Shown: positions 1 through 6,977 of the stretch, piece after piece
Position numbering within the stretch: position 1 is the first letter of the stretch
Layout of the letters: each line of letters starts with the position of its first letter
Assembly: GCA_963803425.1 (NCBI GenBank)
Contig: CAWDMA010000003.1
Coordinates: 496,001-560,000 of the forward strand
Origin: DASPWW01 sp963803425
GTDB lineage: Bacteria > Actinomycetota > Thermoleophilia > Solirubrobacterales > 70-9
Direction: 5' to 3'
Length of the DNA: 64,000 nucleotides
The notes under the pieces: generated by a model
Databases searched by the model: none
What the model was told of the DNA's origin: nothing
Seen by the model: the letters and a program-made list of their open reading frames with translations, nothing else
Translations under genes and position numbers: made by a program

Positions 1-112
1 TGATCGTGTCGCCGCTCGTCCCGTTGTCGCTGCCGCCGCAGCCGGCGGCGAAGATCGCGCCCGCGACCAGCGCGGCCACCGCGAGGACGATCCAAGTCTT
101 GCTCTTGCTCAT
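1..112 (-). CDS. Lipoprotein, N-terminal fragment (cut by window edge)
   Basis: Only the first 37 residues lie in the window. The ATG at 112-110 is preceded on the minus strand by an AAAGGGAG ribosome binding site. The product starts with a short lysine-rich stretch, a hydrophobic segment (about residues 7-21) and a lipobox A-A-G-C with the acylated cysteine at residue 25, followed by a Gly/Ser/Asp/Asn linker. This is a typical actinobacterial lipoprotein signal, so the mature protein should be anchored on the outer face of the membrane. Solute-binding proteins of ABC transporters often look like this, but the body is outside the window and the function cannot be called. Confidence 0.8.
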   Translation of the reverse strand, partial: MSKSKTWIVLAVAALVAGAIFAAGCGGSDNGTSGDTI

Positions 113-207
113 CGTGCTCCCTTTCCTCTCGTCAGCCGTGCAGGCCTCCCAAGTAAACGCAGGGGCGCACGATACCCGCCCGCGCTCCACCGGGCGGGCC
201 TCATTAC

Positions 208-213
208 TACACT
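208..213 (+). promoter_or_regulatory. Putative -10 box of cysM
   Basis: TACACT lies 10 nt before the cysM ATG at 224 and no ribosome binding site is visible. This fits a leaderless or near-leaderless mRNA. The divergent lipoprotein gene starts at 112, so 113-223 is a shared promoter region. Confidence 0.45.
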
Positions 214-223
214 TTGGATAGCG

Positions 224-1192
224 ATGACTGAGGAGACGCTCCTCAACCGTCCGTGCGGCGGCCGCTTCTCGAACCTGCTCGAGGCGATCGGCAACACGCC
301 CCTGGTGGAGCTGCCGCGGCTCGCGCCGAAGCCGGAGGTGCGGATCTTCGCGAAGCTCGAGGGCCGCAACCCGACGGGCTCGGTGAAGGACCGGATCGCC
401 CGCGCGATGATCGAGGACGCCGAGGAGCGCGGCCTGATCGCGCCGGGGCAGTCGATCCTGGAGCCGACCTCGGGCAACACCGGGATCGCGCTGGCGATGG
501 TGTGCCGCCGCAAGGGCTACCCGCTGAAGGTCGTGCTTCCCGACAACGTCACCGAGGAGCGCATCCAGCTGCTCCGTATGTACGGGGCCGAGATCGTGTA
601 CTCCGAGGGTGCCAAGGGCTCCAACGGGGCGGTCGAGATGGCGCTCGACATGGCGCAGAAGGACGCCTCCTACTACATGCCCTATCAGTACGGGAACGAG
701 GCCAACCCGCGCGCCCATTACGAGGGCACTGCACCCGAGATCCTCGACGAGCTCGACGGGGTCGCCGCCTTCGCGGCCGGGCTGGGCACCGGCGGCACCC
801 TGATGGGGAACGGCAGGCGGCTGAAGGAGGAGAACCCCGAGACGCTGATCGTCGCCGCGGAGCCGATGCAGGGGGAGCTGGTCCAGGGACTGCGCTCTCT
901 GGACGACGGGTTCATCCCGCCGATCCTCGACCTGGCGCTGCTCGACCGCAAGATCATGGTCGAGAACCGCGAGGCGATCGCGTGGACACAGCGCCTCCTG
1001 CACGAGGAGGGGGTGTTCGCCGGCGTCTCGTCGGGCGCGATCGCGTCGGTGGCGGTCCGGATCGGCTCCGAGCTCGACGGCGGCAACGTCGTCTTCCTGA
1101 TCCCCGACGACGGGTGGAAGTACCTCTCCTCGGGCGTGTACACGCAGCCGCTGGAGCAGATCGAGGGGGTCGAGACGACCTTCTGGTGGTAG
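224..1192 (+). CDS. cysM: Cysteine synthase CysM, PLP-dependent
   Basis: A 322-residue fold-type II PLP enzyme. K55 in the NPTGSVKDR motif is the expected Schiff-base lysine, TSGNTG (82-87) is the phosphate/substrate loop, and GTGGT follows near residue 170. The sequence resembles the mycobacterial CysM type (LEDRNPTGS-like and AGLGTGGTLMG stretches, C-terminal WKYLSSGVY) more than classical CysK. Mycobacterial CysM uses O-phosphoserine and a thiocarboxylated carrier protein, CysO, as sulfur donor. The mec-like protease gene 840 bp downstream supports the same route, but no cysO is present between them, so the carrier must be encoded elsewhere or another sulfur donor is used. The stop overlaps the start of the next gene. 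Confidence 0.92.
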   Translation: MTEETLLNRPCGGRFSNLLEAIGNTPLVELPRLAPKPEVRIFAKLEGRNPTGSVKDRIARAMIEDAEERGLIAPGQSILEPTSGNTGIALAMVCRRKGYPLKVVLPDNVTEERIQLLRMYGAEIVYSEGAKGSNGAVEMALDMAQKDASYYMPYQYGNEANPRAHYEGTAPEILDELDGVAAFAAGLGTGGTLMGNGRRLKEENPETLIVAAEPMQGELVQGLRSLDDGFIPPILDLALLDRKIMVENREAIAWTQRLLHEEGVFAGVSSGAIASVAVRIGSELDGGNVVFLIPDDGWKYLSSGVYTQPLEQIEGVETTFWW

Positions 1193-1998
1193 GCGGAGCG
1201 CCGCCTGCCGCGCTGTCGGACGCGGCCCCACGAGTCCGGCAGCTCGCTCGGACCTACTCGCCGCCGGACTACGCCGAGGTTCCGCACTCCGACGCGGCGC
1301 TGTTCCTGTGCGCGATCGACCACCGCACCGGGTATCGGGGCGCCTACCGGGTCGACGGCGAGGGCCCGTTCCACGGCAGCGCGCTGATGTGGGCGCTGGG
1401 GCTGGCGGCCGAGCGCGCCGCTCCCGGGACGCTGGGCGCCGCCGGCCTCGCCCGGATCGATGCGGACGGCGTCGCGGAGCTGTTCAGGATCGAGGGCGAG
1501 ACGGTGTCCGGACCGAGGGCGAGGGCGGAGCTGTGGCGGGAGCTGGCCGCGGGTCTGACCGGGGGATACGGCGGCGAGGCGACGGCGCTGCTCGGCGCCG
1601 CCGGGAGCAGGCTCGGGGGCCGGGACGGGCTGCTCGACCGGCTCGCCCGGTTCGAGGCGTACGCGGACCCGCTCCGGAAGAAGAGCTTCCTTTTCGCGAA
1701 GATTGCGGAGCGGCGCGGATGGCTCCAGGTGACCGATCCCGAGGCGTGGGAGGTGTGTGCCGACAGCGTCCTGATGCGGGTAGCGCTGCGGGCCGGGCTG
1801 GTCCGAAGCGCGCCGGTGGAGCAGCTCCGCCACACGACCAGGACGGCGATGAAGGCGCTTGCGCTCGAGGCCGGGGTCGCCCCGCCGCTGCTCGACGACC
1901 TGCTGTGGGAGCTGGGGCGCGAGGACGCGGACCTGCTCGGGACCGCCGGGGGACGGATCGCGGAGCCGCCCCGCCCGCCCGGGAGCACCTGGTATTGA
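1186..1998 (+). CDS. Unknown protein between cysM and mec (Qng1/DUF2419-like features)
   Basis: The GTG at 1186 overlaps the cysM stop (GTGGTAG), so translation is probably coupled. The product has about 270 residues and no signal peptide or membrane segment. I do not recognise it securely. The order FLCAID..., a GPFHGSALMWAL segment, a DADGVAELFR helix, a Tyr-Gly-Gly helix, DPLRKKSF and a CADSVLMR...GLV segment recalls the queuosine-salvage glycosylase family (Qng1/DUF2419), a relative of HhH DNA glycosylases. That resemblance is distant and is an inference. Position inside a cysM-X-mec operon suggests a link to sulfur or cysteine metabolism, or simple co-transcription. Confidence 0.65.
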   Translation: MVGGAPPAALSDAAPRVRQLARTYSPPDYAEVPHSDAALFLCAIDHRTGYRGAYRVDGEGPFHGSALMWALGLAAERAAPGTLGAAGLARIDADGVAELFRIEGETVSGPRARAELWRELAAGLTGGYGGEATALLGAAGSRLGGRDGLLDRLARFEAYADPLRKKSFLFAKIAERRGWLQVTDPEAWEVCADSVLMRVALRAGLVRSAPVEQLRHTTRTAMKALALEAGVAPPLLDDLLWELGREDADLLGTAGGRIAEPPRPPGSTWY

Positions 1999-2015
1999 GC
2001 GGCCTCCGCCATTGC

Positions 2016-2021
2016 TAGCCT
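2016..2021 (+). promoter_or_regulatory. Putative -10 box of mec (near-leaderless)
   Basis: TAGCCT is 10 nt upstream of the GTG at 2032, with no Shine-Dalgarno sequence between. It lies in the 33-bp gap after the preceding stop, so mec may be transcribed separately as well as from the cysM operon. Confidence 0.4.
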
Positions 2022-2031
2022 GACCCGGCCT

Positions 2032-2436
2032 GTGCGGATCGCGCGTCAGATGGTCGACCAGATCGTGGCTCACGCTCGCGCGGAGGCGCCGAACGAGTGC
2101 TGCGGGATGATCGGGGCTCGCGACGGCGACGCGACCAGCCTGTACCGGGCCACGAACGCCGAGCACAGCCCGCTCCGCTATGTCGTCGACCCGCTCGACC
2201 AGCTCCGGATCATGGAGGAGATCGAGTCGCGGGACGAACAGCTCGGCGCGATCTACCACTCGCACACGGCCAGCGAGGCATACCCCTCGCAGACCGACAT
2301 CAACCTGGCCGAGAACTGGCCCGACCCGCTGTACGTGATCTGCTCGATCGCCGACGCCGACGACCCGGTGGTGCGGGGCTTCGAGATCCGCGACGGCGCG
2401 GTGGTCGAGCGCGATCTGGAGGTCGACCCGGCGTGA
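2032..2436 (+). CDS. mec: JAMM/MPN+ metalloprotease, Mec-like
   Basis: A 134-residue JAB1/MPN+ domain protein with an intact JAMM motif: H76-S-H78, seven residues, S86, two residues, D89, plus the upstream N-E at 21-22. In Mycobacterium tuberculosis, Mec hydrolyses the CysO-cysteine adduct made by CysM and releases free cysteine. The nearby cysM supports the same task here. All zinc ligands are present, so it should be active. The GTG start follows a TAGCCT -10 box; the TGA stop overlaps the GTG of the following glycosyltransferase (GTGA). Confidence 0.88.
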   Translation: MRIARQMVDQIVAHARAEAPNECCGMIGARDGDATSLYRATNAEHSPLRYVVDPLDQLRIMEEIESRDEQLGAIYHSHTASEAYPSQTDINLAENWPDPLYVICSIADADDPVVRGFEIRDGAVVERDLEVDPA

Positions 2437-3191
2437 GGCTGTCGGTTGTGATCCCCGCCCACAACGAGGCGGGCTCCGTGGGGGAGACGATCGACGGCGC
2501 CGTCGAGGCGCTCGACCGGGCCGGGATCGAGCACGAGATCATCGTCGTCGACGACGGCTCGACCGACGGAACCGGGCGGGTGGTCGAGGGGCGCGCGGAG
2601 CGGTACCCGGCGGTCCGGTCCGTGCGCTCGCGCTACCCCCGCGGGTTCGGGTTCTCCGTCCGGGCCGGGCTGGACGAGTTCGAGGGCGACGCGGTCGCGA
2701 TCATGATGGCCGACTGCTCCGACGATCCCGACGACCTGGTCCGCTATCACGGGGTGCTCGAGGATGGGTACGACTGCGCCTTCGGGTCGCGCTTCATGCC
2801 CGGCTCGACGGTGGTCGACTACCCGCGACCGAAGCTGGTCCTGAACCGGCTCGCCAACTGGCTGATCCGGCTGATGTTCCGGCACGGCTACAACGACACC
2901 ACCAATGCGTTCAAGGCGTACAGGCGCGAGGTGATCGAGACGCTCCAGCCGCTGTTCTCGAACCACTTCAACCTGACGGTTGAGATGCCGCTGAAGGCGG
3001 TCGTCCGCGGCCACACCTACAGGATCACGCCGATCTCCTGGACCAACCGCGCCACGGGCACCTCGAAGCTTGCGATCAAGGAGATGGGGAGCCGGTACGT
3101 GTTCATCGTCCTGTACGTGTTCCTCGAGCGACACCTCAGCCGGGGGGACTACCGGCGCACGGACGTCTCCGCGCCCACCGCGACGGGCTAA
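2433..3191 (+). CDS. Family 2 glycosyltransferase (DPM1/dolichol-phosphate mannosyltransferase type)
   Basis: 252 residues from the GTG at 2433, which overlaps the mec stop. The N-terminus has the GT-A start LSVVIPAHNEAGS, followed by EIIVVDDGSTDGT (nucleotide-sugar binding) and an acidic MMADCSDD segment near residue 94 at the position of the metal-binding Asp motif. There are no clear transmembrane helices, as in soluble DPM1-type enzymes that move a sugar from a nucleotide donor to a polyprenyl-phosphate. The closing region (NRATGTSKLAI...) matches the usual end of this subgroup. The sugar and acceptor cannot be read from the sequence. Confidence 0.85.
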   Translation: MRLSVVIPAHNEAGSVGETIDGAVEALDRAGIEHEIIVVDDGSTDGTGRVVEGRAERYPAVRSVRSRYPRGFGFSVRAGLDEFEGDAVAIMMADCSDDPDDLVRYHGVLEDGYDCAFGSRFMPGSTVVDYPRPKLVLNRLANWLIRLMFRHGYNDTTNAFKAYRREVIETLQPLFSNHFNLTVEMPLKAVVRGHTYRITPISWTNRATGTSKLAIKEMGSRYVFIVLYVFLERHLSRGDYRRTDVSAPTATG

Positions 3192-3194
3192 CTT
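3189..3194 (+). promoter_or_regulatory. Leaderless -10 box before the DUF2007 gene
   Basis: TAACTT overlaps the stop of the glycosyltransferase gene and ends 7 nt before the GTG at 3202. There is no ribosome binding site. Confidence 0.45.
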
Positions 3195-3201
3195 CTGGGG
3201 C

Positions 3202-3705
3202 GTGAGCGACGGGCCCCTCGCCTGCCCGCGATGCGCGACCACCCACGCGCTCGACGAGCGCTTCTGCCCGGAGTGCGGGATGCCGCTGATCTACTCGGGC
3301 AAGGGCGAGCAGGAGCCGATCACGGACGCCCACGGGCGTGCCCGGAAGATCAAGCCGCAGTACACCCAGGGCGAGCTGGTCCGGGTGGCGGGGGGGCGGA
3401 ACCAGGCGGAGGCCGAGATGATCCAGGGCATGCTGCTCGAGGAAGGGATCCCGAGCATGCTGCGTCGCTCCCGCGGGTTCGACGTCCCGGACTTCCTCGC
3501 GGCGGGTCCGCGCGACGTGATGGTCGCCGCGGCGGCCGCGCCCCCCGCCCGGGAGATCCTGCTCGAAGCCGAGATCGTCTCCGACCGCGACCCAGCCGGC
3601 AGGATCCCCGGAATCGGCACCCCGGCGCGGCTGCTCGCGGGGATCGTCGCCGCCGTTATCCTCGCGGCGGCACTCGTGTGGCTGCTGTATCGCGTCAGCG
3701 CATGA
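3202..3705 (+). CDS. Zinc-ribbon, DUF2007 and membrane-anchor protein
   Basis: 167 residues in three parts. A zinc ribbon has cysteines at 8, 11, 22 and 25 (CPRC...CPEC). A central DUF2007-like segment (RVAGGRNQAEAEMIQGML, then EEGIPSMLRR) is of the kind annotated as putative signal-transducing protein. One C-terminal transmembrane helix (about 143-163) leaves almost nothing outside. The soluble part should face the cytoplasm. DUF2007 has no firm biochemical role. The GTG start is chosen because a TAACTT box lies 7 nt upstream. The stop codon abuts the stop of the convergent gene with no gap. Confidence 0.75.
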   Translation: MSDGPLACPRCATTHALDERFCPECGMPLIYSGKGEQEPITDAHGRARKIKPQYTQGELVRVAGGRNQAEAEMIQGMLLEEGIPSMLRRSRGFDVPDFLAAGPRDVMVAAAAAPPAREILLEAEIVSDRDPAGRIPGIGTPARLLAGIVAAVILAAALVWLLYRVSA

Positions 3706-4464
3706 TCATCTGAGCTCGCGGGCGCGGCCGGCGCCGCGCACGTGCTCGCGCCACTCGCGCTCGATCTCGGCGAAGGGCGCGTCGAACGCGAGCTCCAGGT
3801 TGCCCCGGGCCCCGTCCTTGCGGAGCCGCGAGACGATCAGCTCGCACGCCCCGGGGCCCACCTCGCGGTCGAGCAGCTCGAAGATCGTCCCGCCGAGGAT
3901 GATCGCGTCCCGGGCGGAGGGCGGGAACGCCGGCGACCCCCCCTCTCGGAGCCGGCGCACGACCGCGGCCCGGAACAGCGGAACCTGCCCGGTGAAGTAC
4001 TGGGCGGCGCCCTCGATCAGCCACGCCCACCGCAGGTAGCGCCCGAACCGGCCCGGGCCCCACGGTGGCGGCAGCCGCTCGTTGTTCTCGCTCAGCACGA
4101 TCTGGGCGTACAGGCGCTCCGCGGTTCCGCGCAGCGCCCGGCGCGAGTCCTCCCCTGCGGCCCGCCGGTCGAGGTAGTGGTCGTTGAGCACATGCAGCTC
4201 GGTCGCCATCGCCCACCCGGCCAGGTATCGACGCGCGGCCGGGGCGGCGGCCCACCGTGCCAGCGGCAGGAAGGGATGCGCCGCGGAGAGCCACCCGGGC
4301 GCGGGATGGACGATCACCGTCACCCCGCCGGGGACCCGCTCGAACCGCTCCTCGAGCCGCAGCCGGAGCTCCTCGAGCCGATCGAGCACGCCCTGCGCGC
4401 AATCCTCGTCGCCGGCCTCGTGCCTGGCGACGAAGCTGAGCGACTCAGTCTCCACCCAGGGCAT
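3706..4464 (-). CDS. Peptidase MA-like uncharacterised protein
   Basis: 252 residues, no signal peptide, rich in Arg, Leu and Pro. I do not recognise the family with certainty. The arrangement of a hydrophobic strand (VTVIVHPAPGWL), a helix, and RWAWLIEGAAQYFTGQ followed by a long helical tail resembles peptidase MA-type gluzincins, where a W-x-x-E-G segment carries the third zinc ligand. However, no HExxH motif is visible, so it may be an inactive relative. It sits tail to tail with the DUF2007 gene and 9 bp downstream of a TetR gene on the same strand. Confidence 0.6.
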   Translation of the reverse strand: MPWVETESLSFVARHEAGDEDCAQGVLDRLEELRLRLEERFERVPGGVTVIVHPAPGWLSAAHPFLPLARWAAAPAARRYLAGWAMATELHVLNDHYLDRRAAGEDSRRALRGTAERLYAQIVLSENNERLPPPWGPGRFGRYLRWAWLIEGAAQYFTGQVPLFRAAVVRRLREGGSPAFPPSARDAIILGGTIFELLDREVGPGACELIVSRLRKDGARGNLELAFDAPFAEIEREWREHVRGAGRARELR

Positions 4465-4473
4465 CCAGCGAGC

Positions 4474-5094
4474 CTACGGGAGAGCGGCCCGCCCGGCGTC
4501 GGGGCCGAGCGCGCTCGTCGCGGCGGCGCGGAAGGTCGCGATCTGGAGCTCGATCAGCTCGCCCCGTGTGACCGTGTTGTCGACGACCCACGCCGCCGTG
4601 GTGGAGCGAACGAACTCGATCCAGGCGACCACGGCGTGACGGAGGCGGGGCGTCGAGGAGACCCCCATCCGGGAGATCACCCGGTCGGCGATCGCCTCGT
4701 AGGTCGCCTCGACGAAGCCGTCGGCGTCCGGGTCGCGGCCGAGGGCGGGGAGCAGGTGGGGCCTGGTCGAGACGACGGTGACGAAGTGCTCCAGCCCCGT
4801 CCGGAACCGTTCCGGCGCCGACAGCCGCGGGTCGGGGTCGGTGGCGAGGTCGGCGCGGCCGGCCGCCTCCCGGAGCACCTCCCTGAACAGGTCGCTCTTG
4901 CTGCCGAAGTAGTTGAACACGAGCCCCTTCGAGACGCCGGCGGCGGCGGCAACGTCGGCGATCGTCACCTCCTCGTACGGCCGCACCCCGAACGCCGCGA
5001 TCGCGGCCTCGAGCAGCTGCTCGCGCCGCGTGCCCGGTGCGAGCCGCGTCCGCCGGCGCGCGTCGACCTCCCTCGATGGCGTGCTCTGGTCCAC
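4474..5094 (-). CDS. TetR/AcrR-family transcriptional regulator
   Basis: 206 residues from the GTG at 5094. The N-terminal helix-turn-helix (EEVTIADVAAAAGVSKGLVFNYFGSK) is clear and the C-terminal ligand domain is alpha-helical. An upstream TTG at 5112 would add six residues but would place the operator palindrome inside the coding sequence; the GTG has a GAAGGG ribosome site six bases before it, so I prefer it. The perfect inverted repeat at 5094-5115 overlaps its own start region and the promoter of the divergent secreted-protein gene. Repression of both, relieved by a small ligand, is the likely mode. Confidence 0.88.
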   Translation of the reverse strand: MDQSTPSREVDARRRTRLAPGTRREQLLEAAIAAFGVRPYEEVTIADVAAAAGVSKGLVFNYFGSKSDLFREVLREAAGRADLATDPDPRLSAPERFRTGLEHFVTVVSTRPHLLPALGRDPDADGFVEATYEAIADRVISRMGVSSTPRLRHAVVAWIEFVRSTTAAWVVDNTVTRGELIELQIATFRAAATSALGPDAGRAALP

Positions 5095-5115
5095 TATTGA
5101 CCCTTCGGTCAATAG
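5094..5115. promoter_or_regulatory. TetR operator palindrome
   Basis: A perfect inverted repeat with 9-bp arms (ctattgacc and ggtcaatag) around a cttc centre. It spans the space between the TetR start codon and the -35 box of the rightward promoter, where a repressor would block both directions. Binding by the adjacent TetR protein is inferred from position. Confidence 0.7.
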
Positions 5116-5125
5116 ATGCTATCGT
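5097..5125 (+). promoter_or_regulatory. Sigma70-type promoter of the secreted-protein gene
   Basis: The -35 box TTGACC (5097-5102) and -10 box TATCGT (5120-5125) are separated by exactly 17 bp. The -35 lies inside the operator palindrome. This is one of few promoters in the window with both boxes readable. The transcript would carry a leader of about 45 nt with a GGAGGAG ribosome site. Confidence 0.65.
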
Positions 5126-5176
5126 CGCGCCAGGTCGTCAGGGATATGACGGAGTCGAGCGGAGGAGATGGTTGAC

Positions 5177-6910
5177 GTGAGCTTCACTGCGCAGGGACGG
5201 GCGGCGGCATGCCGCAGAATCGGCGCGGCCGCGGCGGCGACGGTTGCGGCGCTGGCCGTGGTGGCGGTCGGAGGCGCGTCCGGTGCGCATGCGTCGCGCT
5301 GCAAGGGCAAGCCTGCAAAGTTCGACCCGCCGTGCAACCGGGCTCTCCCGAACTCGCCGTGGGGGACCTCGCACCGCTCCAGCTACGCGCAGGGCTCGGC
5401 CGCGCTCCCGGGGATCGACCCGAAGCGCAAGGTGAAGGCCGAGCACGTCCAGCTGCTCGGCGCGCCGATCATCCTCGAGTTCTCCGGCAAGTACAGGGAC
5501 GGAGGCCGCGCCGTGTGGGGATCGCTGATCAACTCGCCGGACCGTCGCGGCGTGTTCAAGCTCGACCACGACAGCGGCGAGCTGGTCGACGTGTACTTCC
5601 CCGACGAGCGTGAGCCGAACCCGCCGGAGCCGGGCGCCACCGGCCTCACCGGCGCCTACAACCTGCTCACCCGTGAGAACAACTTCGTCGTCCCCCGCCA
5701 GCAGGACATCGAGGTGTACTCGGACAGCGACGTCGGCGCGAAGGGCTCGAAGAAGCGGCGGATGTCGCCGATCGAGCTCGCGAAGCGCTTCCAGGTCCCC
5801 GACTCGGTCTTCTGCCGCTCGTCGGATTCGTTCGTGGGCGCGACGATGACCTACGACGGCAAGATCGTGCTCGCGACGGCGCAGGGCCAGATCGTCGTGA
5901 TCCCGCGCAAGCCGGAGCGGATGACTCCCGACCGGATCCACGTGCTGTCGCTGAACGGCGCCGCCTGCGACAACCCTGCGGTCCCGCTCAGCCACCTGGA
6001 GCAGGTCTCGAACAGCATCGCGGCCGACGAGAAGGGCGGGATCTACGTGGTCACCTCGAAGATGATGCGGAAGGTGAAGTGGGACGGCGACGCGAACGAG
6101 CTGTCGGCTCGGTGGAGCGCCGGCTACAAGACCGGCGGAGGCGCGGACGCGATCCGTCTCGGCGAGGGCTCCGGCGCCACCCCGAGCGTGATGGGTACCG
6201 CGAAGGACCCGAAGCGCAACCGGATGGTCGTGATCACCGACGGTGAGGACGTGATGAACCTCGACGTGTTCTATCGCGACGGGATCCCGCGGTCGGCCCG
6301 CTCGGCCGGCACGGACAACCCGCGGCTCGCGTGCGAGCACCGGATCGACTTCGGCGACCCCGACGCGACGGCCGCCAACTCGGAGCAGTCGGTGCTGGTT
6401 CGCGGCCCTGCGATGGCCGTCGTCAACAACGTCCTGAACAACGCCCCGATCGGCAAGGATGTGCCGGGGGTGCTGCGGAACGCACTGGCGGCGCTGTACG
6501 GCGGCGATCCGGCCTATGCGCCGCACGGCGTCGAGCGGGTCGACTGGGTGCCCCGGAAGAGCAAGTGCAAGACCCGGTGGACGAGCGACGTCAGCATCCC
6601 GAACGGGGTGCCGACGATGAGCCAGGCGTCGCAGCTCTTCTACGGGATCGGCCTGGAGGGCGATCACTTCGGCGTCCGCGCGCTCGACTGGAACACCGGT
6701 CGCAGCCGGATGTTCGCGGAGGCGCCGACTGGCACGTGCCCCGAGGGTGAGCTGGACCCGGTGGTGCGGCAGTTCCTGGAGCCGGCGCTCGAGGCGACGC
6801 CGAACTACTGCGAGAACTCGTTCTACGCGGCGACCGAGGTAGGCCCCAACCGGACGGTCTACACGGGCACGTTCGGCGGGCTGACGATCTATCGCGCAAA
6901 GGGGAGATAG
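5177..6910 (+). CDS. Large secreted protein of unknown function, TetR-controlled
   Basis: 577 residues from the GTG at 5177, which lies 9 bases after GGAGGAG; the in-frame ATG at 5168 directly abuts that site and is less likely. A Sec-type signal peptide ends near an A-H-A-S junction, about 40 residues in. The mature part has repeated short blade-like stretches (TYDGKIVLATAQGQIVVIP, EKGGIYVVTSKMMRKV, GPNRTVYTGTFGGLTIY) suggesting a beta-propeller, and several cysteines that may form disulfides outside the cell. I do not know the family. The upstream TetR repressor and operator suggest induction by a small molecule, perhaps a lipid or aromatic compound, but that is only inference. Confidence 0.75.
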   Translation: MSFTAQGRAAACRRIGAAAAATVAALAVVAVGGASGAHASRCKGKPAKFDPPCNRALPNSPWGTSHRSSYAQGSAALPGIDPKRKVKAEHVQLLGAPIILEFSGKYRDGGRAVWGSLINSPDRRGVFKLDHDSGELVDVYFPDEREPNPPEPGATGLTGAYNLLTRENNFVVPRQQDIEVYSDSDVGAKGSKKRRMSPIELAKRFQVPDSVFCRSSDSFVGATMTYDGKIVLATAQGQIVVIPRKPERMTPDRIHVLSLNGAACDNPAVPLSHLEQVSNSIAADEKGGIYVVTSKMMRKVKWDGDANELSARWSAGYKTGGGADAIRLGEGSGATPSVMGTAKDPKRNRMVVITDGEDVMNLDVFYRDGIPRSARSAGTDNPRLACEHRIDFGDPDATAANSEQSVLVRGPAMAVVNNVLNNAPIGKDVPGVLRNALAALYGGDPAYAPHGVERVDWVPRKSKCKTRWTSDVSIPNGVPTMSQASQLFYGIGLEGDHFGVRALDWNTGRSRMFAEAPTGTCPEGELDPVVRQFLEPALEATPNYCENSFYAATEVGPNRTVYTGTFGGLTIYRAKGR

Positions 6911-6923
6911 CCGCCCCGGACCC

Positions 6924-6956
6924 GGCGAAAGCCGACGCGAACCGGAGCATTTCGCC
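6924..6956. repeat. Conserved-loop stem-loop element, copy 1
   Basis: A 7-bp perfect stem (ggcgaaa/tttcgcc) closes a 19-nt loop, gccgacgcgaaccggagca. The loop is nearly the same as in copies 3 and 4, while the stem sequence differs and stays fully paired. It lies between two plus-strand genes, upstream of the -10 box of the sulfotransferase gene. Confidence 0.7.
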
Positions 6957-6964
6957 AGCCCGTC

Positions 6965-6970
6965 TATCGT
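6965..6970 (+). promoter_or_regulatory. Leaderless -10 box of the sulfotransferase gene
   Basis: TATCGT ends 7 nt before the GTG at 6978, with no ribosome binding site. Confidence 0.5.
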
Positions 6971-6977
6971 TGGCGCG

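Noticed and set aside
3742..5100. 452-residue plus-strand open frame
   Set aside because: It lies opposite the peptidase-like and TetR genes, is full of Arg, Pro, Asp and Gly, and contains no domain. It is the antisense shadow usual in DNA of high G+C.
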